Positions 1 to 25,911 of a stretch of 64,000 bases of DNA are shown piece by piece. The notes beneath the pieces are model-generated. The model was not told where the DNA came from, did no database searches, and saw only the letters and a program-made list of their open reading frames with translations. Where the stretch lies: assembly GCA_965153355.1 (NCBI GenBank), contig OZ231126.1, forward strand, positions 16,306,001 through 16,370,000, written 5' to 3'. The DNA comes from Flaccisagitta enflata. Its lineage: Eukaryota; Chaetognatha; Sagittoidea; Aphragmophora. Positions within the stretch are counted from its first letter, which is position 1; each line of letters begins with the position of its first letter. The translations under genes were made by a program, and so were the position numbers.

Positions 1-953
1 CCGAGGCTTTTGAGTCTTTCGCCCCAACATTTTGCCCGCCGTCTTCGTCCTCGCCCGCTTCATCCTCCTCCTCCTTGTCCTCTTTCTCCTCAAACCTGTC
101 GTCAACATCCAACATCTCGACGGCATTCTCCGGCGATCGCGGGATCTTCCACGGCCTCGACAGCGGCACTCACGAGTCGGTGGTCATCGCGCTCACATTT
201 TCCATGATGCTCAACTCGTCCTCAGTTTTATTCATTTTGTTGGGATTCAAACCGACTTTTAGAAGATCGTTTTTCGCTCTTTGGCAAATGGGCAAAGGGA
301 AAGTGGCAGAGATGTGGAAAAAGTGGCGGGGTGGTGGAATGGAAAGAGGAGGAGAAAGAAGAAGAGGAGGGGGAAGAGGAGGAAGTGGAGGAGGAAGAGA
401 AGAAAGAGGAAGTGGGGGAACAGAAGGGAAAGACAGAAACGCAGAAACTGAAACTAACTCTGACAGTGAAAACGAATCAACATGGAAAGTTAACGTAATA
501 TCTTGCGGTGGAAATGGAAATCTGTCCGAGGAAGAAACATTGAGTATAGAGGATGGAAGGGATGGAAAAACCACTAACGACAAAATTCAGACTGAGTCTA
601 AACGTAAAAGAGCGCTCTCCGCGATTCTAAGACGATTGTCGAGGAGATTCGGATGCTGTGGACGAAGATGGCTAAATTACGGCAACAGCAAACTTCGATC
701 CATGAAAATGACGATGGCAGAATCTGGCGGAGGAAATGCCTACAAAAACTTTGACATTATCGTGGAAGATTTTGACGAAAAAACTGATGAAAAATGTGAC
801 GACGGAAAATTTAAAGACGTTGACGAGGACGACGTCGATGACGTTAGAGATGGCGTCAGCGTCGCAAAGGTCGTTGAACTTGATCATTCAAATGGGTTTT
901 ACGAATTTGATGATAAAAACGTCGGTACTGCGGATAACGTCGAAAAGTTTTAG
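1..953 (+). CDS. Rhodopsin-like GPCR, C-terminal exon (partial)
   Basis: The open frame (codons from base 3) runs from the window edge to a TAG at 951-953. After a Ser-rich segment with one Cys, probably extracellular loop 3, comes a hydrophobic helix with the core SMMLNSSSVLFILLGF. This is followed at once by KPTFRRSFFALW, the usual layout of TM7 and helix 8 in class A receptors, here with Asn-Ser-Ser instead of NPxxY. The remaining ~220 residues would be cytoplasmic: a Gly/Arg/Glu-rich stretch, a basic patch with RLSRRFGCCGRRW (possible palmitoylation and kinase site), then a strongly acidic end. The receptor at 37716-52593 has the same LLNSS motif in its last helix, so the two are probably paralogues. 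TM1-TM6 lie outside the window. No ligand can be inferred. Confidence 0.6.
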   Translation, partial: EAFESFAPTFCPPSSSSPASSSSSLSSFSSNLSSTSNISTAFSGDRGIFHGLDSGTHESVVIALTFSMMLNSSSVLFILLGFKPTFRRSFFALWQMGKGKVAEMWKKWRGGGMERGGERRRGGGRGGSGGGREERGSGGTEGKDRNAETETNSDSENESTWKVNVISCGGNGNLSEEETLSIEDGRDGKTTNDKIQTESKRKRALSAILRRLSRRFGCCGRRWLNYGNSKLRSMKMTMAESGGGNAYKNFDIIVEDFDEKTDEKCDDGKFKDVDEDDVDDVRDGVSVAKVVELDHSNGFYEFDDKNVGTADNVEKF

Positions 954-1385
954 AGCATTGACGAAATAGCATCTTCAATATGTCTAAGCTTGTAATTTTT
1001 ATATCTCATAGCCTCAATCATGTTGTTCTAGCTGTATCAGTCTTCATATATCATTTGGTCTGCCTTTTTTTCCTCGCAGTATTACGAAAGCATACTTCTT
1101 TACCCCTCTAACCCTATTTTCATAGTAATGTTGGCTGTATCATTTTCAGAAACATCCAAATCCATTTGTTCACTAAACACACAGTCCGCTGATTTTGATG
1201 AAACAATTGGCAGCATTTCAGCGTTTTTATCCATCTACCTATTTTGTTAATTTGTGTTTGTATTTTCTATAAATTATCATATTGTTTACTCATGGATTTT
1301 CTCGAAATTGGGTCAACTTTAGAGGACAATAAATTGATTCATCAGCTTTTATCATTACCCTCCTCCACCCACTCCCCACTGACTA

Positions 1386-1515
1386 AACAAGGCCGGATAC
1401 ATGGCAATCCAGTCGCAGACGGTTGGGCAGGAGCAGTAATGCAAAAACCGCTCGAAATTCAAAAATGTGACGGACCAACGGACGGACCCACCAACCGACC
1501 GACAGGACTAAAAAT
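1386..1515 (+). repeat. Short interspersed repeat, GGCCGGATAC family
   Basis: It opens with AACAAGGCCGGATACATGGC, then AGTCGCAGACGGTTGGGCAG and GAGCAGTAATGCAAAAACCG, and ends in GGAC/GACC tetranucleotide runs. Related copies occur near 8409, 12460, 15996 (reverse), 25478, 33174, 35578 and 62530. Complete copies end in a small hairpin of the form AGTCGCG..CGCGACT. No coding capacity. Confidence 0.6.
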
Positions 1516-2032
1516 GGTTGTTGTAACTGATCTCCAATTTCTGCATACGGTGTATAATGACGAGTAGAACCACCTCTGTTGGACGATGGACGCGCAGATC
1601 ATATTCTAAGCGTTCGAAAAATGTTGTTTATGATACCTGAAGCTCATTCATCATGTTTGTTTTATTTTGATGCGTTATAACAATCCCTCTTTTTTCACAA
1701 ATCATTTTGTTCATATCAAAACAAAACGATGAGAGATTAATCGGGTTTGGTTTCGAGGGAGCATCGAAGTGGAAGAGATTTGGATTTGTATAGGGCAAGC
1801 GCAAATCAGAAATGGCCAGTCTAAGCCATCCGTGGATTCGCACGACTGTTTCAGTCCATATACCGCCGCAGATACTGTGCTGTCGCGTACCTCAGTCCCC
1901 GGCTGTTTAATTATCCCGTGAGAACTGCCGCTTTATATCAGGGCTCCAGGAGATGAGAAACATTTATTAGTTAGTGCTGCCATTCTGGACTTTGCGGGCG
2001 GTCGAAAAGGAATAAAATTGTTTGGACAACTA

Positions 2033-2471
2033 CTATCTTCGCCGAAAGAAAGGCAATACCTGCTTTTGATTTAACGATACCTTAACTTTTGAAACAGTTT
2101 AAAATGAAATAGAAGAAGATACAATAAATGATTTACATAAAGAAATCTGCAAAATAAGTGCAAGTGGGTTTCTGTTGCCGAGACAGTTTATAAATTGCAA
2201 GAAAAAGGCTACAGTTTTCTTCAAAAGAATGGAAAAAATGTTGTTATGGGAAAAACAATTTTTCTTCTTGAGATATTCCTACTTGTAGAGTCTAATTCAG
2301 ACAAGCAAAAAAAAAAAGTGAAAATTTGAAGCTAAACCCCCTCCTACTGCAGGGCTGTAATCATGGTAAAAAAAAACGATTTTTTATTTTCACAAGTGTC
2401 ATGATTTGGTTAGCATTTGGTTTAAAAACCAAATCATTCTCTAGATGCCACGTTTCTCTCGGCGAAGATAG
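2033..2471. mobile_element. TA-flanked palindromic MITE (CTATCTT family)
   Basis: Inverted ends CTATCTTCGCCGAAAG and CTCTCGGCGAAGATAG are each bordered by TA, the target duplication expected of Tc1/mariner-type elements. The arms stay partly complementary inward and there is no transposase frame. The element at 61910-62142 has closely related ends. Confidence 0.7.
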
Positions 2472-2736
2472 TAGAAAGGTCAAAAGAGTCAGAAGGAAGT
2501 CAAGGGTAGAGGTGGAGTTGGGATGAGATTCAAACCACAAAGCTCGTGAGAGTTCGTAGCTCCGGTGGTAATGATGGCAGAGGTAGAAGTTGTGGTTCGG
2601 TAGCAGAAACACAGTGACGAAGTCGCGTAGGCGCTGACGTGTGTGTAAAACATCGAAACATCAATATAACTGCCACTAGGGATGGTTGTTTTGATTCTAC
2701 CCTCATATCGCGATGAAGGAACATAATTCTCGTTCT

Positions 2737-2741
2737 TCCCT

Positions 2742-2802
<61 letters not shown>
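2737..2802. repeat. (CTTT)n microsatellite
   Basis: An almost pure tetranucleotide run. Confidence 0.95.
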
Positions 2803-2803
<1 letters not shown>

Positions 2804-3154
2804 TTTCTCTTTTTAGTTGCTGGCCATGCGACTCTTTAAGAGGCTGTGAAGGAAGTAGGTCGGTAACGCGATGATGCGAAATCTGCTTTAAATACTGATT
2901 TCAGCGCATCACGGCCCCTGCTCAGCCTCATTACAGCCCCGCCCACCTTCAGACAGCCCCTGCCCACCCCTATTTCTTCCCCTACCCAACCGCCAGCGAC
3001 TCCTTTTTGGGCAGCGGCCCCAAAGGGCCGATGCCTGTAGGACACAGGGGTGAATTTCCAGACATCTGTACGTACAGTGCACTATTACCAATAAGAAATA
3101 ACATGGGAAATTGACAAAATACAAGCTTCCCATTGGATAACATAGAAAACTTAC

Positions 3155-4246
3155 AAACAGGTCGCCCAAGGGCAATATGTGGTCAGCGATACCCGTTGCC
3201 CTGCTGTTGATTATGAATTTAAGTGAGGGGAAGCAGGGCAGCGGCCCCGCAGGGGACGAAGTCCTGTAGAACACAGGGGGACTTCCATTCATCCGTTCGT
3301 TCATCCATCCGTCCATCCATCCGTTTGCGCTGAATCTAGGTCTAAGAGGACTGATGTAAGGCCAGAAAGCCAGTTGGGGGCTTGAATGGGCTGACTTGAG
3401 GCTTAAAAGAGCTGGATTAAGGCTTGAAAGACCATTGAGAACTGACTTGAGGATCAGATAGCTGATTTGAGGCTTGAGAGGCCTAACTTGAGGCAAGAGG
3501 TTATATTTGAGGCCTGAGAGGCCAGATTTAAGGCCTGAGAGGCCAGATTTGAGGCCCCAGAGGCCAGATTGGAGGCCTGAGAGGCCATATAAGAGGCCTG
3601 AGAGGCCAAATTTGAGGCCGATGAGGCCAGATTTGAGGCCTGAAAGACCAGATTGGAGGCCTGAGAGGCCAGATTTAAGGCCTGAGAGGTCTAATTTGAG
3701 GCCTGAGAGGCCAGATTTGAAGCCTGAGGGGTCTGAGGGAGGGGGGGGATGGACGGACAGACGGATGGATGGACATACGGACGGACGGACAGACGGACAG
3801 ACAGACAGACGGACAGACGGACGGACGGATGGACGGATGGACGGACGGACGGACGGACGGACGGACAGACGGACGGACGAACGGACAAACGAAAGTCCCT
3901 CTGTGTTCTACAGGACTTCATCCCCTTTGGGGCCGCTGCCCAAAAAGAGAAAAATTGCATGATTCCCATTGAATAACATAGAAAATTATTAAGAAAAATG
4001 TTAAATTCCCATTGAATAACATGGTAAATTGACAAGAAATTGAAAAGATGCAAAATTCCTCTTGAATAACGTAGAAAGTTGCCTCAAATATGCCCTCTTA
4101 GGACGTCTGGTAATTCACCCTTGTGTCCTACAGGACATCGGCCCATTGAGGCTGCTGCCCTGCTCTCACTCCAATTCTTCAGCTAATCACTCCAAGCAGG
4201 GCATCGGGTACCGCTGAACATGTGCGATCCTTGGATGACTTGTTAG
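3155..4246. mobile_element. Composite inverted-end element with 21-bp minisatellite
   Basis: The outer ends are inverted relative to each other: ACAGGTCGCCCAAGGGCAAT on the left and GATCCTTGGATGACTTGTT on the right. Inside them is a second inverted pair built on GGGCAGCGGCCCC and CCTGTAGAACACAGGGGGA. The core (about 3490-3735) is a tandem array of a 21-bp unit, GGCCTGAGAGGCCAGATTTG plus A, followed by a (GGAC)n tract. It translates as a seven-residue repeat in one frame, but this is a by-product of the 21-bp period. Related elements lie at 8600-9345, 14543-15095, 45890-46300 and 50668-51366. Confidence 0.6.
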
Positions 4247-4599
4247 CTGTGTATCCGGCCTTGTTCACTGATTAGTCGGGCGCTATGTGACTCTACAGTC
4301 TTAATCCCGCTTTGTCGGTCCATCCCTCCCTTGGTCTACCACAACTTGCTTTTTTGACGATTTTGAGTCTTCTGTGTGTTATGAAGGGTTAAAAATGTTC
4401 AAAACTGTTAAAAAGCGCTTTGAGTGAAAAAAAGGTTTAAATGGGTAAAAAATGATTAAAAAGTCTTTGTTCTCAACGTCAACTATTTAACTGGGTCAAA
4501 TAGGATATTTAGGTATTAGCGTCGCGCACGCGACTTACATATGTTGGCCTTGTTTTCTTTCTTTCCACGAGCGCGAGTAAAATGGTGTCCGCGAGACCG

Positions 4600-4606
4600 T
4601 ATAAAA
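4600..4606 (+). promoter_or_regulatory. TATA box of the GFP-like gene
   Basis: TATAAAA lies about 30 bp upstream of a pyrimidine-rich start region (near 4628-4650). That is followed by a 5' splice site (AG at 4703-4704, then GTAAGC), consistent with a short non-coding first exon of about 4630-4704. The next likely coding start on this strand is the ATG at 5058. Confidence 0.55.
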
Positions 4607-5057
4607 ACTTTCGGTTCTCAAAGCAAATCTTCACTTCTTCTTCTTCTCACCGGGCAAAATTTTAAAACAAGCGATCTAAGACGACGTTAACACGATTTTT
4701 TTAGGTAAGCGGGAAGAAAAAGAAATCTCTTTTTTTAAACTACATTTGGAGCCAGGAGGAAGGAAAATGTGGAGATTATGATCATTCGTGATTGAAACAC
4801 CCAGTCTGATGAACGTTGTGCGTCTGATTTGCGTGATGATAAAGATAAATCGATATCACTCGGATTTTAATCGCGAAACGGATTAGTTTTACATGATAAA
4901 ATTACAAATCTCGTTTTTAAATATCTCCACTTCGTTTTCGTCCTCGCAGAAGAATTTCTCAGGCTCTTCGGGAGCGAAATCTCATTGATCCTTATGGAAA
5001 TCGATTTCACTTGAAAGTTTTGTTCTCCGCCGGTGGAAGGACTAAAATAAAGAAGTC

Positions 5058-19859
<14,802 letters not shown>

Positions 19860-20049
19860 TTTGTCTGCTTTACCTGCTTGCCTCATTGTTTGTGTTTTGT
19901 TGTTTAATGTTTGTTCGTTTGTTTGTTTTTCTCTTTTTTTTTTTTCTTTTTTTTTCGTTCGTTCGCTCACTCACTTTCGTTTGAATGCCTGATGTAATCT
20001 TGTAATTTCGCTCGGTCTCTCTGTCTCTCTGTCTGTCTCTCTGTCTCTC

Positions 20050-20055
20050 TGACTC

Positions 20056-20147
<92 letters not shown>
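20050..20147. repeat. (TC)n microsatellite
   Basis: A CT run preceded by CTGT interruptions, about 190 bp past the stop of the GFP-like gene; possibly in its 3' UTR. Confidence 0.9.
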
Positions 20148-20150
<3 letters not shown>

Positions 20151-20539
20151 CAAGGAATACATTTTGTGTTTGGGAGTATATCTTATGTCACAGTAACCGA
20201 GAACATCTCAACTGTAGGCACTGTCTCTCAAAATCTCTCAAAATCTGTACAAACAAAACGATGGAACCAATCCCACGATTTCTATTCATGGCATGCTCGT
20301 AGTCATCCTGACTTTTATCCACCTTTCTTTCTGTCTGTACGATTGTCTGTCTAACTGCCTGTCTGTCTGTCTTCCTGTTTGTCCGTCCGTCTGTCCGTCT
20401 ATTTGTCTCTCTGTCTCTGTAAATTCTAGTGTTGATTAAATATCCTTTCTTTTTTTTTTGTCTCGCCACTTTACATGAAAAAAAACACAGGTCAAATGGA
20501 AAAGCAACATGGTCAACGTCGCTCACTACTCATCATGAC

Positions 20540-20544
<5 letters not shown>

Positions 20545-20622
<78 letters not shown>
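20545..20622. repeat. (GA)n microsatellite
   Basis: A pure GA run. Confidence 0.95.
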
Positions 20623-20626
<4 letters not shown>

Positions 20627-21365
20627 CAAATTTGATTGAATTCATTAAGTTTAAACTCCTAATTACCTTCTTTACTGATACTCCCCTTTTTCCCCCTTCA
20701 ATTGGTGGCACACTTGTTCTCAATATCAAAATTTGTACTAACGAATTGATTGTAGATTCGTTTTGATTTTACCTAATCTGCCAACTAGACACATCGTCAA
20801 GACAATGCATTCAAAAAATATTTTAGAATTCAATTGCTCGGAAAAGTAGCATCGTCTCCTCAGTTCTCACTGTCATCAAATTTCACCATTTTTGAATGTT
20901 TACTACTTCTAGTCGAAATTCTTAATGTTGTGTGATTGCTAATAGTAATATGATTTTCGGGTTTGATGGTTATCGTTAACGCTCAATCTTGACAAATACA
21001 AACGTTCAATAATCTTTTTAAGTTTTCTTCATTCCAAAGAGCGTGTCTTTGAGATTGCATTTTATTTCGCGGGCCTTAGCTATAATGGTATAAGAAATTG
21101 TGATTTTGATTTAAGAAAAAACAAGAAACTTGGGGTATTGATATCGTCGCGGAGTGGGGGCAGGGGCTTGCACTCCCCTTCAGATACAGATACCCACACA
21201 CACACCTACACACACACACACACTTGAAAACACGCATGAAGACTCCCAAACTCGAGCGTGATGGATCCACCGACAGATCGACCAAAGCAATGGAAGGAAG
21301 GATTCACAGAGGAAGAAAATATTTTCATACAGCTTTTTTCAAATCCATTTCTGAGGTGCATTTTT

Positions 21366-21481
21366 AGGTGCGAGAAAGCACCTCTATAACTGGCTGTATC
21401 TGTCGGTCGGTTGGTCGGTCGTGCAACGCATTCGTTCGACGATCAACACGGCGCACCTTATTGGCCTACTTGGCCTTGTTG
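21366..21481 (+). repeat. Short foldback repeat, AGGTGCGAC family
   Basis: It has AGGTGCGAGAAAGCACCTCT, a CGGTCGGT run, AACGCATTCGTTCGACGATC and a terminal GGCCTACTTGGCCTTGTT. Confidence 0.6.
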
Positions 21482-22100
21482 CAAGATTCACAGCTTTTAG
21501 AAATTGAGGTCAATTGGCCCTGGGATCCAAGGTCAATATTGCTAAGAGAAGCATCCAGATATACTCATGTGTCAATTTTTTTCTTTTTCAAGATAAACGA
21601 GGCCGGGCCAAGACGGTGCGCCCGGCCTTATTAATTCTTAGAGCTATCCCGTGCTCTATCAAACCTATCCCCAGCTCTATCGTACCTATCCCCAGCTCTA
21701 TCAGACCGAACCATAGCTGAATATAATCATGAATGAAATTAGCGACCGACCGACTGACTGACGGACGAACGGACGGACAGAGCCTCTTATAGAGGTGCTT
21801 TGAAATAACAAGGCCAAGTAGGCCAACGATGCGTCCTCTATGAAGGAACGTCTTTTATGAATGAATGTTTTTTTTTATGAATGAATGTCATTTGTGAATG
21901 AATAAATGATTAAATGAATGAATTACTCGATGTATGCTTCTTTTACTGGGTTAGAACCACTTTTATGTTGAAAAAAATGCTTGATCTTGATGTTTTGATG
22001 AATGTGTTACCGACCAACCAACCGACCGCCCAAACGACCAACTGACACAGCCTATTATAGAGATGCAAGGACGCATCTAAGAATACATCCTCATTTAATG

Positions 22101-23245
22101 GCTCACGCCCCTTTTTAACTGAGGTAGATAGGAAAAAATTCCACAGCATAGCCGCCTATTCAGGGGCACTATTTACATGTAGACGCATGCATCCATGCTA
22201 AAAACAAAAAATTCTGTTGGGAATTTTACGAGAAAATGCCGTAAAATGCCGTATGAACCTGTAAAAATGACATTTTTGTCCATAATGTTAAGTGAAACTT
22301 ACTCAAAACCAGCGGCTCTTGTTAAATAATGCAGATATGGCACTAATGCACATTTGTGCTTATGTTCAATTGATGCCGTCATCATTTGATGTCATTTTTG
22401 CTGAAAATGCCGTAAAATGCCGTAATATGCCGTTTTTCTGGCACTACCCTTTCTTAATGCCTGATATTCACTTGACAACTAAAAGCAAATGGGTATTGAG
22501 GCCTGCGACACACATATTGTTAAGTTTCAAAACAGAGCACAGAAATTCAGTCACATTGCAAAGCCGTAATAGGCGGAAAATTTCCGTAAAATTTCAAAAT
22601 TGGCAGTTTTTTGTATGAATTTGCCAAAAAAAACTGCTCCACTTGTACGATGATGACCATTTTATGATGAAATGACACTAAAATAAATTAATGCAAATAA
22701 GTTTGTGGGCAAATTAACCCAATAAATTATCAAAAACGCCATTTTACGGCAATTTACGACCTGTTACGGTATTTAAAGACGCCCAAAGATCATTGATTTG
22801 TATCAAGCTTCTTACATTTTTGTGTCCTAGGCCTCAATTCACATTTTCTGTCAATTTGCATATGAATGTTGCCTAATTGGAGGATAAAAAAAAGATGATT
22901 TGGCAAAAACCAACTTTTAACGGCATTTTACGACATAAAATGAAGTACATTAATGACGTCATCGCTTGAATCTTTGCATGAATGCGTGTTAGTGTCATAC
23001 AGATATTGTTTGACCTATTGCTGACAAGAGCCGTTGTTTTTGACTGAGTTTAAACCAACAAATTTGTCAAAATTGCTGTTTTAACGGCTTTTTACGGCAT
23101 TTTACGGCATTTTCTCGTAAAAATCCCAACAGAATTTTTTGTCTCAAGCATGGTGATGTACCCCAAGGTGTACTTGGTCAGATAAGACGTGTCACAATGC
23201 TGTGGAATTTTTTCCTACTTGCCTCAATTAGAAAGGGGCGTGGGC
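22101..23245. mobile_element. Foldback element with ATGCCGTAAA-rich arms
   Basis: Inverted ends GCTCACGCCCCTTTTTAACT and its diverged complement (right end GAAAGGGGCGTGGGC) are followed inward on both sides by GGAAAAAATTCCACAGCAT, then by AATTCTGTTGGGA and repeated AATGCCGTAAA motifs. Length is about 1.15 kb. There is no transposase frame and no clear target duplication. Confidence 0.65.
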
Positions 23246-23611
23246 TTTTCATCATTGATAAAGTAATCCTTGCTGATTATGAGCAGAATCATAAATTATA
23301 TTTAATTTTGACCATTTTTTGTTAACTAATCATTGTCCCAACATTTCAAGAAGCATCGCTCTCGGGTGGCAGACCCTAAGTGGACAAAGTGCTGTCAAAC
23401 CAGAGAGATGAATGGATGGATGGATGCACATGGCAGAAAGACCATCTTATTACCCCTGTCTCCTACAGTACGTTGTTACTTATACCGATATCACTACTGC
23501 TAATTGTGATGCTTCTTGCAATGTTGTGATAGCAGCAAGTAAACAATTGTTATTCCATCATGATGTATGCGATGACGCAAATAAACAAGACTTCGATCAA
23601 ATTCGTAAAAT

Positions 23612-24801
23612 TAGGGCCGGCAGTAGTTAACTTTAACTAGTTAGTTAACTAGTTAATTTTCCGAAAACGGTAGTAGTTAACTAGACCAAATTAACTAGTT
23701 AAAATAGTTAAAAAACAAAAAAAGTAAGTGTTGAATTGTTAAGTCCTTTGAAACACTCTAAGCTGTTGAAAATAGATTTGTAGGCCTGCTTTTTGTTCAA
23801 AATAGTGCCTGCAATTACATTTGTGCGTCTGTACTCTGCAAGACTGAAGCTTCATGCATCAGTTCAAACTGAAAATGGTCGTGATACAAAAATCACGTCC
23901 TGATAGTGTTTTATGCACCAATATGTGGAATCATCTTAAGATTATGGCAAGTGATCCAGAATGGGTCAGGAACTCAGTCCATATTATCTTTTTGGGCCTT
24001 TCAATGAAACCCATTTCTTCTGCAGACTTTCAATGCTCAAGTAAATGTGTTAAGCCTTTTTTTATCTCATGTAGTATTCTACGTCATTGCATATGGATTT
24101 ATCAATTGCACTAAATTGAATGTTCATAAGTCTATATCTGTTAGTCTATCGGTCTGCAAGCCTGTCTGCCACTCAATCATTCCACATTTAAGTTTTGTTT
24201 TAGTTTTCTGTGAATAACTCATACAACAACTTAGATTATTGAAGCAAAGGACATCAGATATGGGATCACAAGCAAGTATTCATGATTTTTGAACAATTTG
24301 GCTAATTCATTGATCAATTACTCTGTCAAAAAAAAAGGAAATGGTTGTTCAACAACCTCTGCATCCTCAGTTGGGGTAGAAAGAGTCTACAATGCAGCAG
24401 GACTAAGTTTCTAAAGTGATAGTTTCTCTCACTAACAGGAATGTTGATAATCTTTGCTTTCTATGAAATAACTTGTCTTGAAAAATCTATTCTTTTGCTC
24501 TTCGTTTAGTAATAATGGACTAGATGTTTGTCCTGCTTTGATATAAGGTTGATATAATCTTGAAACAATCATTGTTTGCCATTTGAACTAATTTCATGGT
24601 TATTCTGCATTATGCCATCATGATCAAGATAGATTTCAAAAACATTACATGACTTAACTGAGAGATATATGGCTTACCAAAGATTTCACGCTTGAAAACG
24701 ATGGAAGCTGGTTTTAACTACTTTATTAGTTAACTAGGCAAAAAAGTAGTTAGTTAACTATTAACCAGTTAATTTGAAATCCTTAACTACTGCCGGTCCT
24801 A
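23612..24801 (+). mobile_element. hAT-type MITE, copy A (1190 bp)
   Basis: Ends TAGGGCCGGCAGTAGTTAA and TTAACTACTGCCGGTCCTA form terminal inverted repeats, and CGTAAAAT flanks it on both sides (23604-23611 and 24802-24809). The 8-bp duplication and TA-G start are typical of hAT elements. It encodes nothing convincing. It inserted into the 3' coding end of the Ly6-like gene and supplies that gene's present stop codon. Copy B at 26303 is near-identical and inverted. Confidence 0.9.
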
Positions 24802-25178
24802 CGTAAAATCCATCGACCCCGAAAAATTCATCGTTCGCGTTTCCAGGTCCTTGTTGGAATTGCAGTAATTCGTGGTGCAGGAATATTGGCAAATTATGAG
24901 AGAATTTTCTTGGAGGCAATGGGGTGGTGTATTGTGCAATTGAGGATATAAATCGCCCGTGCAGCCTCTGTCGACCGATGTTAGGTTTCCGTCCCAGAGC
25001 CATAATTTCACGATTTCGCATTTCTGAGCATCGTCTGAGCCGCAATCTTTTTTTTTGGGGGGGGGGGGAAAGGGGGTAGATGTTGGGTTAACTTTACTTT
25101 TTACTAAGTTACTTATTCAATCAATCCTCACTCCTCAATCCAGCATTCCGTTTCTAATTTCTTTCATCGTTTTCATAG

Positions 25179-25246
<68 letters not shown>

Positions 25247-25247
25247 C

Positions 25248-25295
<48 letters not shown>

Positions 25296-25911
25296 TCATC
25301 CGTTCATTCACTCACTCACTCACACTCACTCACTCACTCACTCACTCACTCACTCACTCACTCACTCACTCACTCACTCACTCAATCATTTATTCATTCA
25401 TCCGTTTGTGCCGAAATATGGCTAATCTATTACTACCCTTGTAGTTATTAATCTGTGGCATCCTGATACGGTACCAACAAGGCCGGATACACAGCCACCA
25501 GTTGCGGACAGGTGGGCAGGGGCGGAAATGCGCGTTTTCCCACTTTTCAACTCGAGCGTGATGGACGGACGGACGGACGGACGGACGGACGGACGGACAA
25601 AGCCTCTTAAAGAGTTGCGTGTCCGCAACTAAAAATAACGATGATTAAGTGTTTGAGGAAATCTTTGGGGACCGCTCGGTGCAGCGGTTTAGAATAAGAA
25701 AGGGAAGAAGTTGCGTTCTATGACCTGTTTCGGTCCACACTTCTCGCCGCTGAGAAATGTCGTCGTCAGTGCATCCAGTGTCAGTGCTCTCGCATCCAGC
25801 ATCCCAGCATTTTCGCGCCCACCTGCATTTGACGCATTTCAAACCGGAAACGCCGGCAATGATCGCCAACGCCGTAGTGAATACCAACAGCATCGCAGAT
25901 ATTTGCATCAT
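24799..25911 (-). CDS. Secreted Ly6/uPAR-like protein, C-terminus truncated by a MITE
   Basis: Two minus-strand exons, 25911-25725 and 25046-24799, join in phase 1 (donor CAG|GTCATA, acceptor AAAAAG|AT) to give 144 residues from the MMQISAML start; an in-frame ATG at 25944 would add 11. A hydrophobic signal peptide ends near AGVSG. The mature part starts LKCVKC, matching the LxCxxC start of Ly6 domains. It continues with many cysteines (12 in all, more than the usual 8-10), SVDRGC, and closes with CQYSCTTNYCN, the family's terminal Cys-Asn. Ly6 proteins are three-finger folds, usually GPI-anchored modulators of receptors. The stop TAG (24801-24799) is the first three bases of the MITE end. 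Across the rejoined target site the frame would run on into a hydrophobic GPI-type tail. The intron holds (ATC)n, (CACT)n and a short repeat. Confidence 0.72.
25183..25295. repeat. (ATC)n microsatellite
   Basis: A TCA/ATC trinucleotide run in the Ly6-like gene's intron. Confidence 0.95.
25306..25384. repeat. (CACT)n microsatellite
   Basis: A CACT/ACTC tetranucleotide run directly after the ATC run. Confidence 0.95.
25478..25632 (+). repeat. Short interspersed repeat, GGCCGGATAC family
   Basis: It begins AACAAGGCCGGATACACAGC, has a (GGAC)n run near 25562-25600 and ends with AGTTGCGTGTCCGCAACT. Confidence 0.65.

Larger units (their letters stand above)
954..4599. other. Intergenic region of repeats, no gene seen
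   Basis: No convincing coding exon was found. The stretch holds a GGCCGGATAC-type short repeat (about 1386-1515), a TA-flanked palindromic MITE (2033-2471), a CTTT microsatellite (2737-2802) and a composite repeat with a 21-bp minisatellite (3155-4246). An AATAAA at about 1326-1331 could serve the receptor gene on the left, but nothing else supports it. Confidence 0.5.
19860..23603. other. Downstream region without a recognised gene
   Basis: It holds the 3' flank of the GFP-like gene, a (TC)n tract (20050-20147), a (GA)n tract (20545-20622), an AGGTGCGAC-type repeat (21366-21481), an inverted relative of it (about 21735-21830), and a foldback element (22101-23245). No convincing exon was seen. 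The 3' end of the mRNA is not obvious. Confidence 0.5.

Noticed and set aside
3507-3962. Open frame with a seven-residue RPERPDL-type repeat
   Set aside because: It is the 21-bp minisatellite read in one frame; it has no start context and lies inside a repeat family.
23854-24114. 86-codon frame present identically at 23854-24114 (+) and 27820-28080 (-)
   Set aside because: It is inside the hAT MITE and conserved only because the two copies are recent; there is no known motif and a transposase would be far longer.
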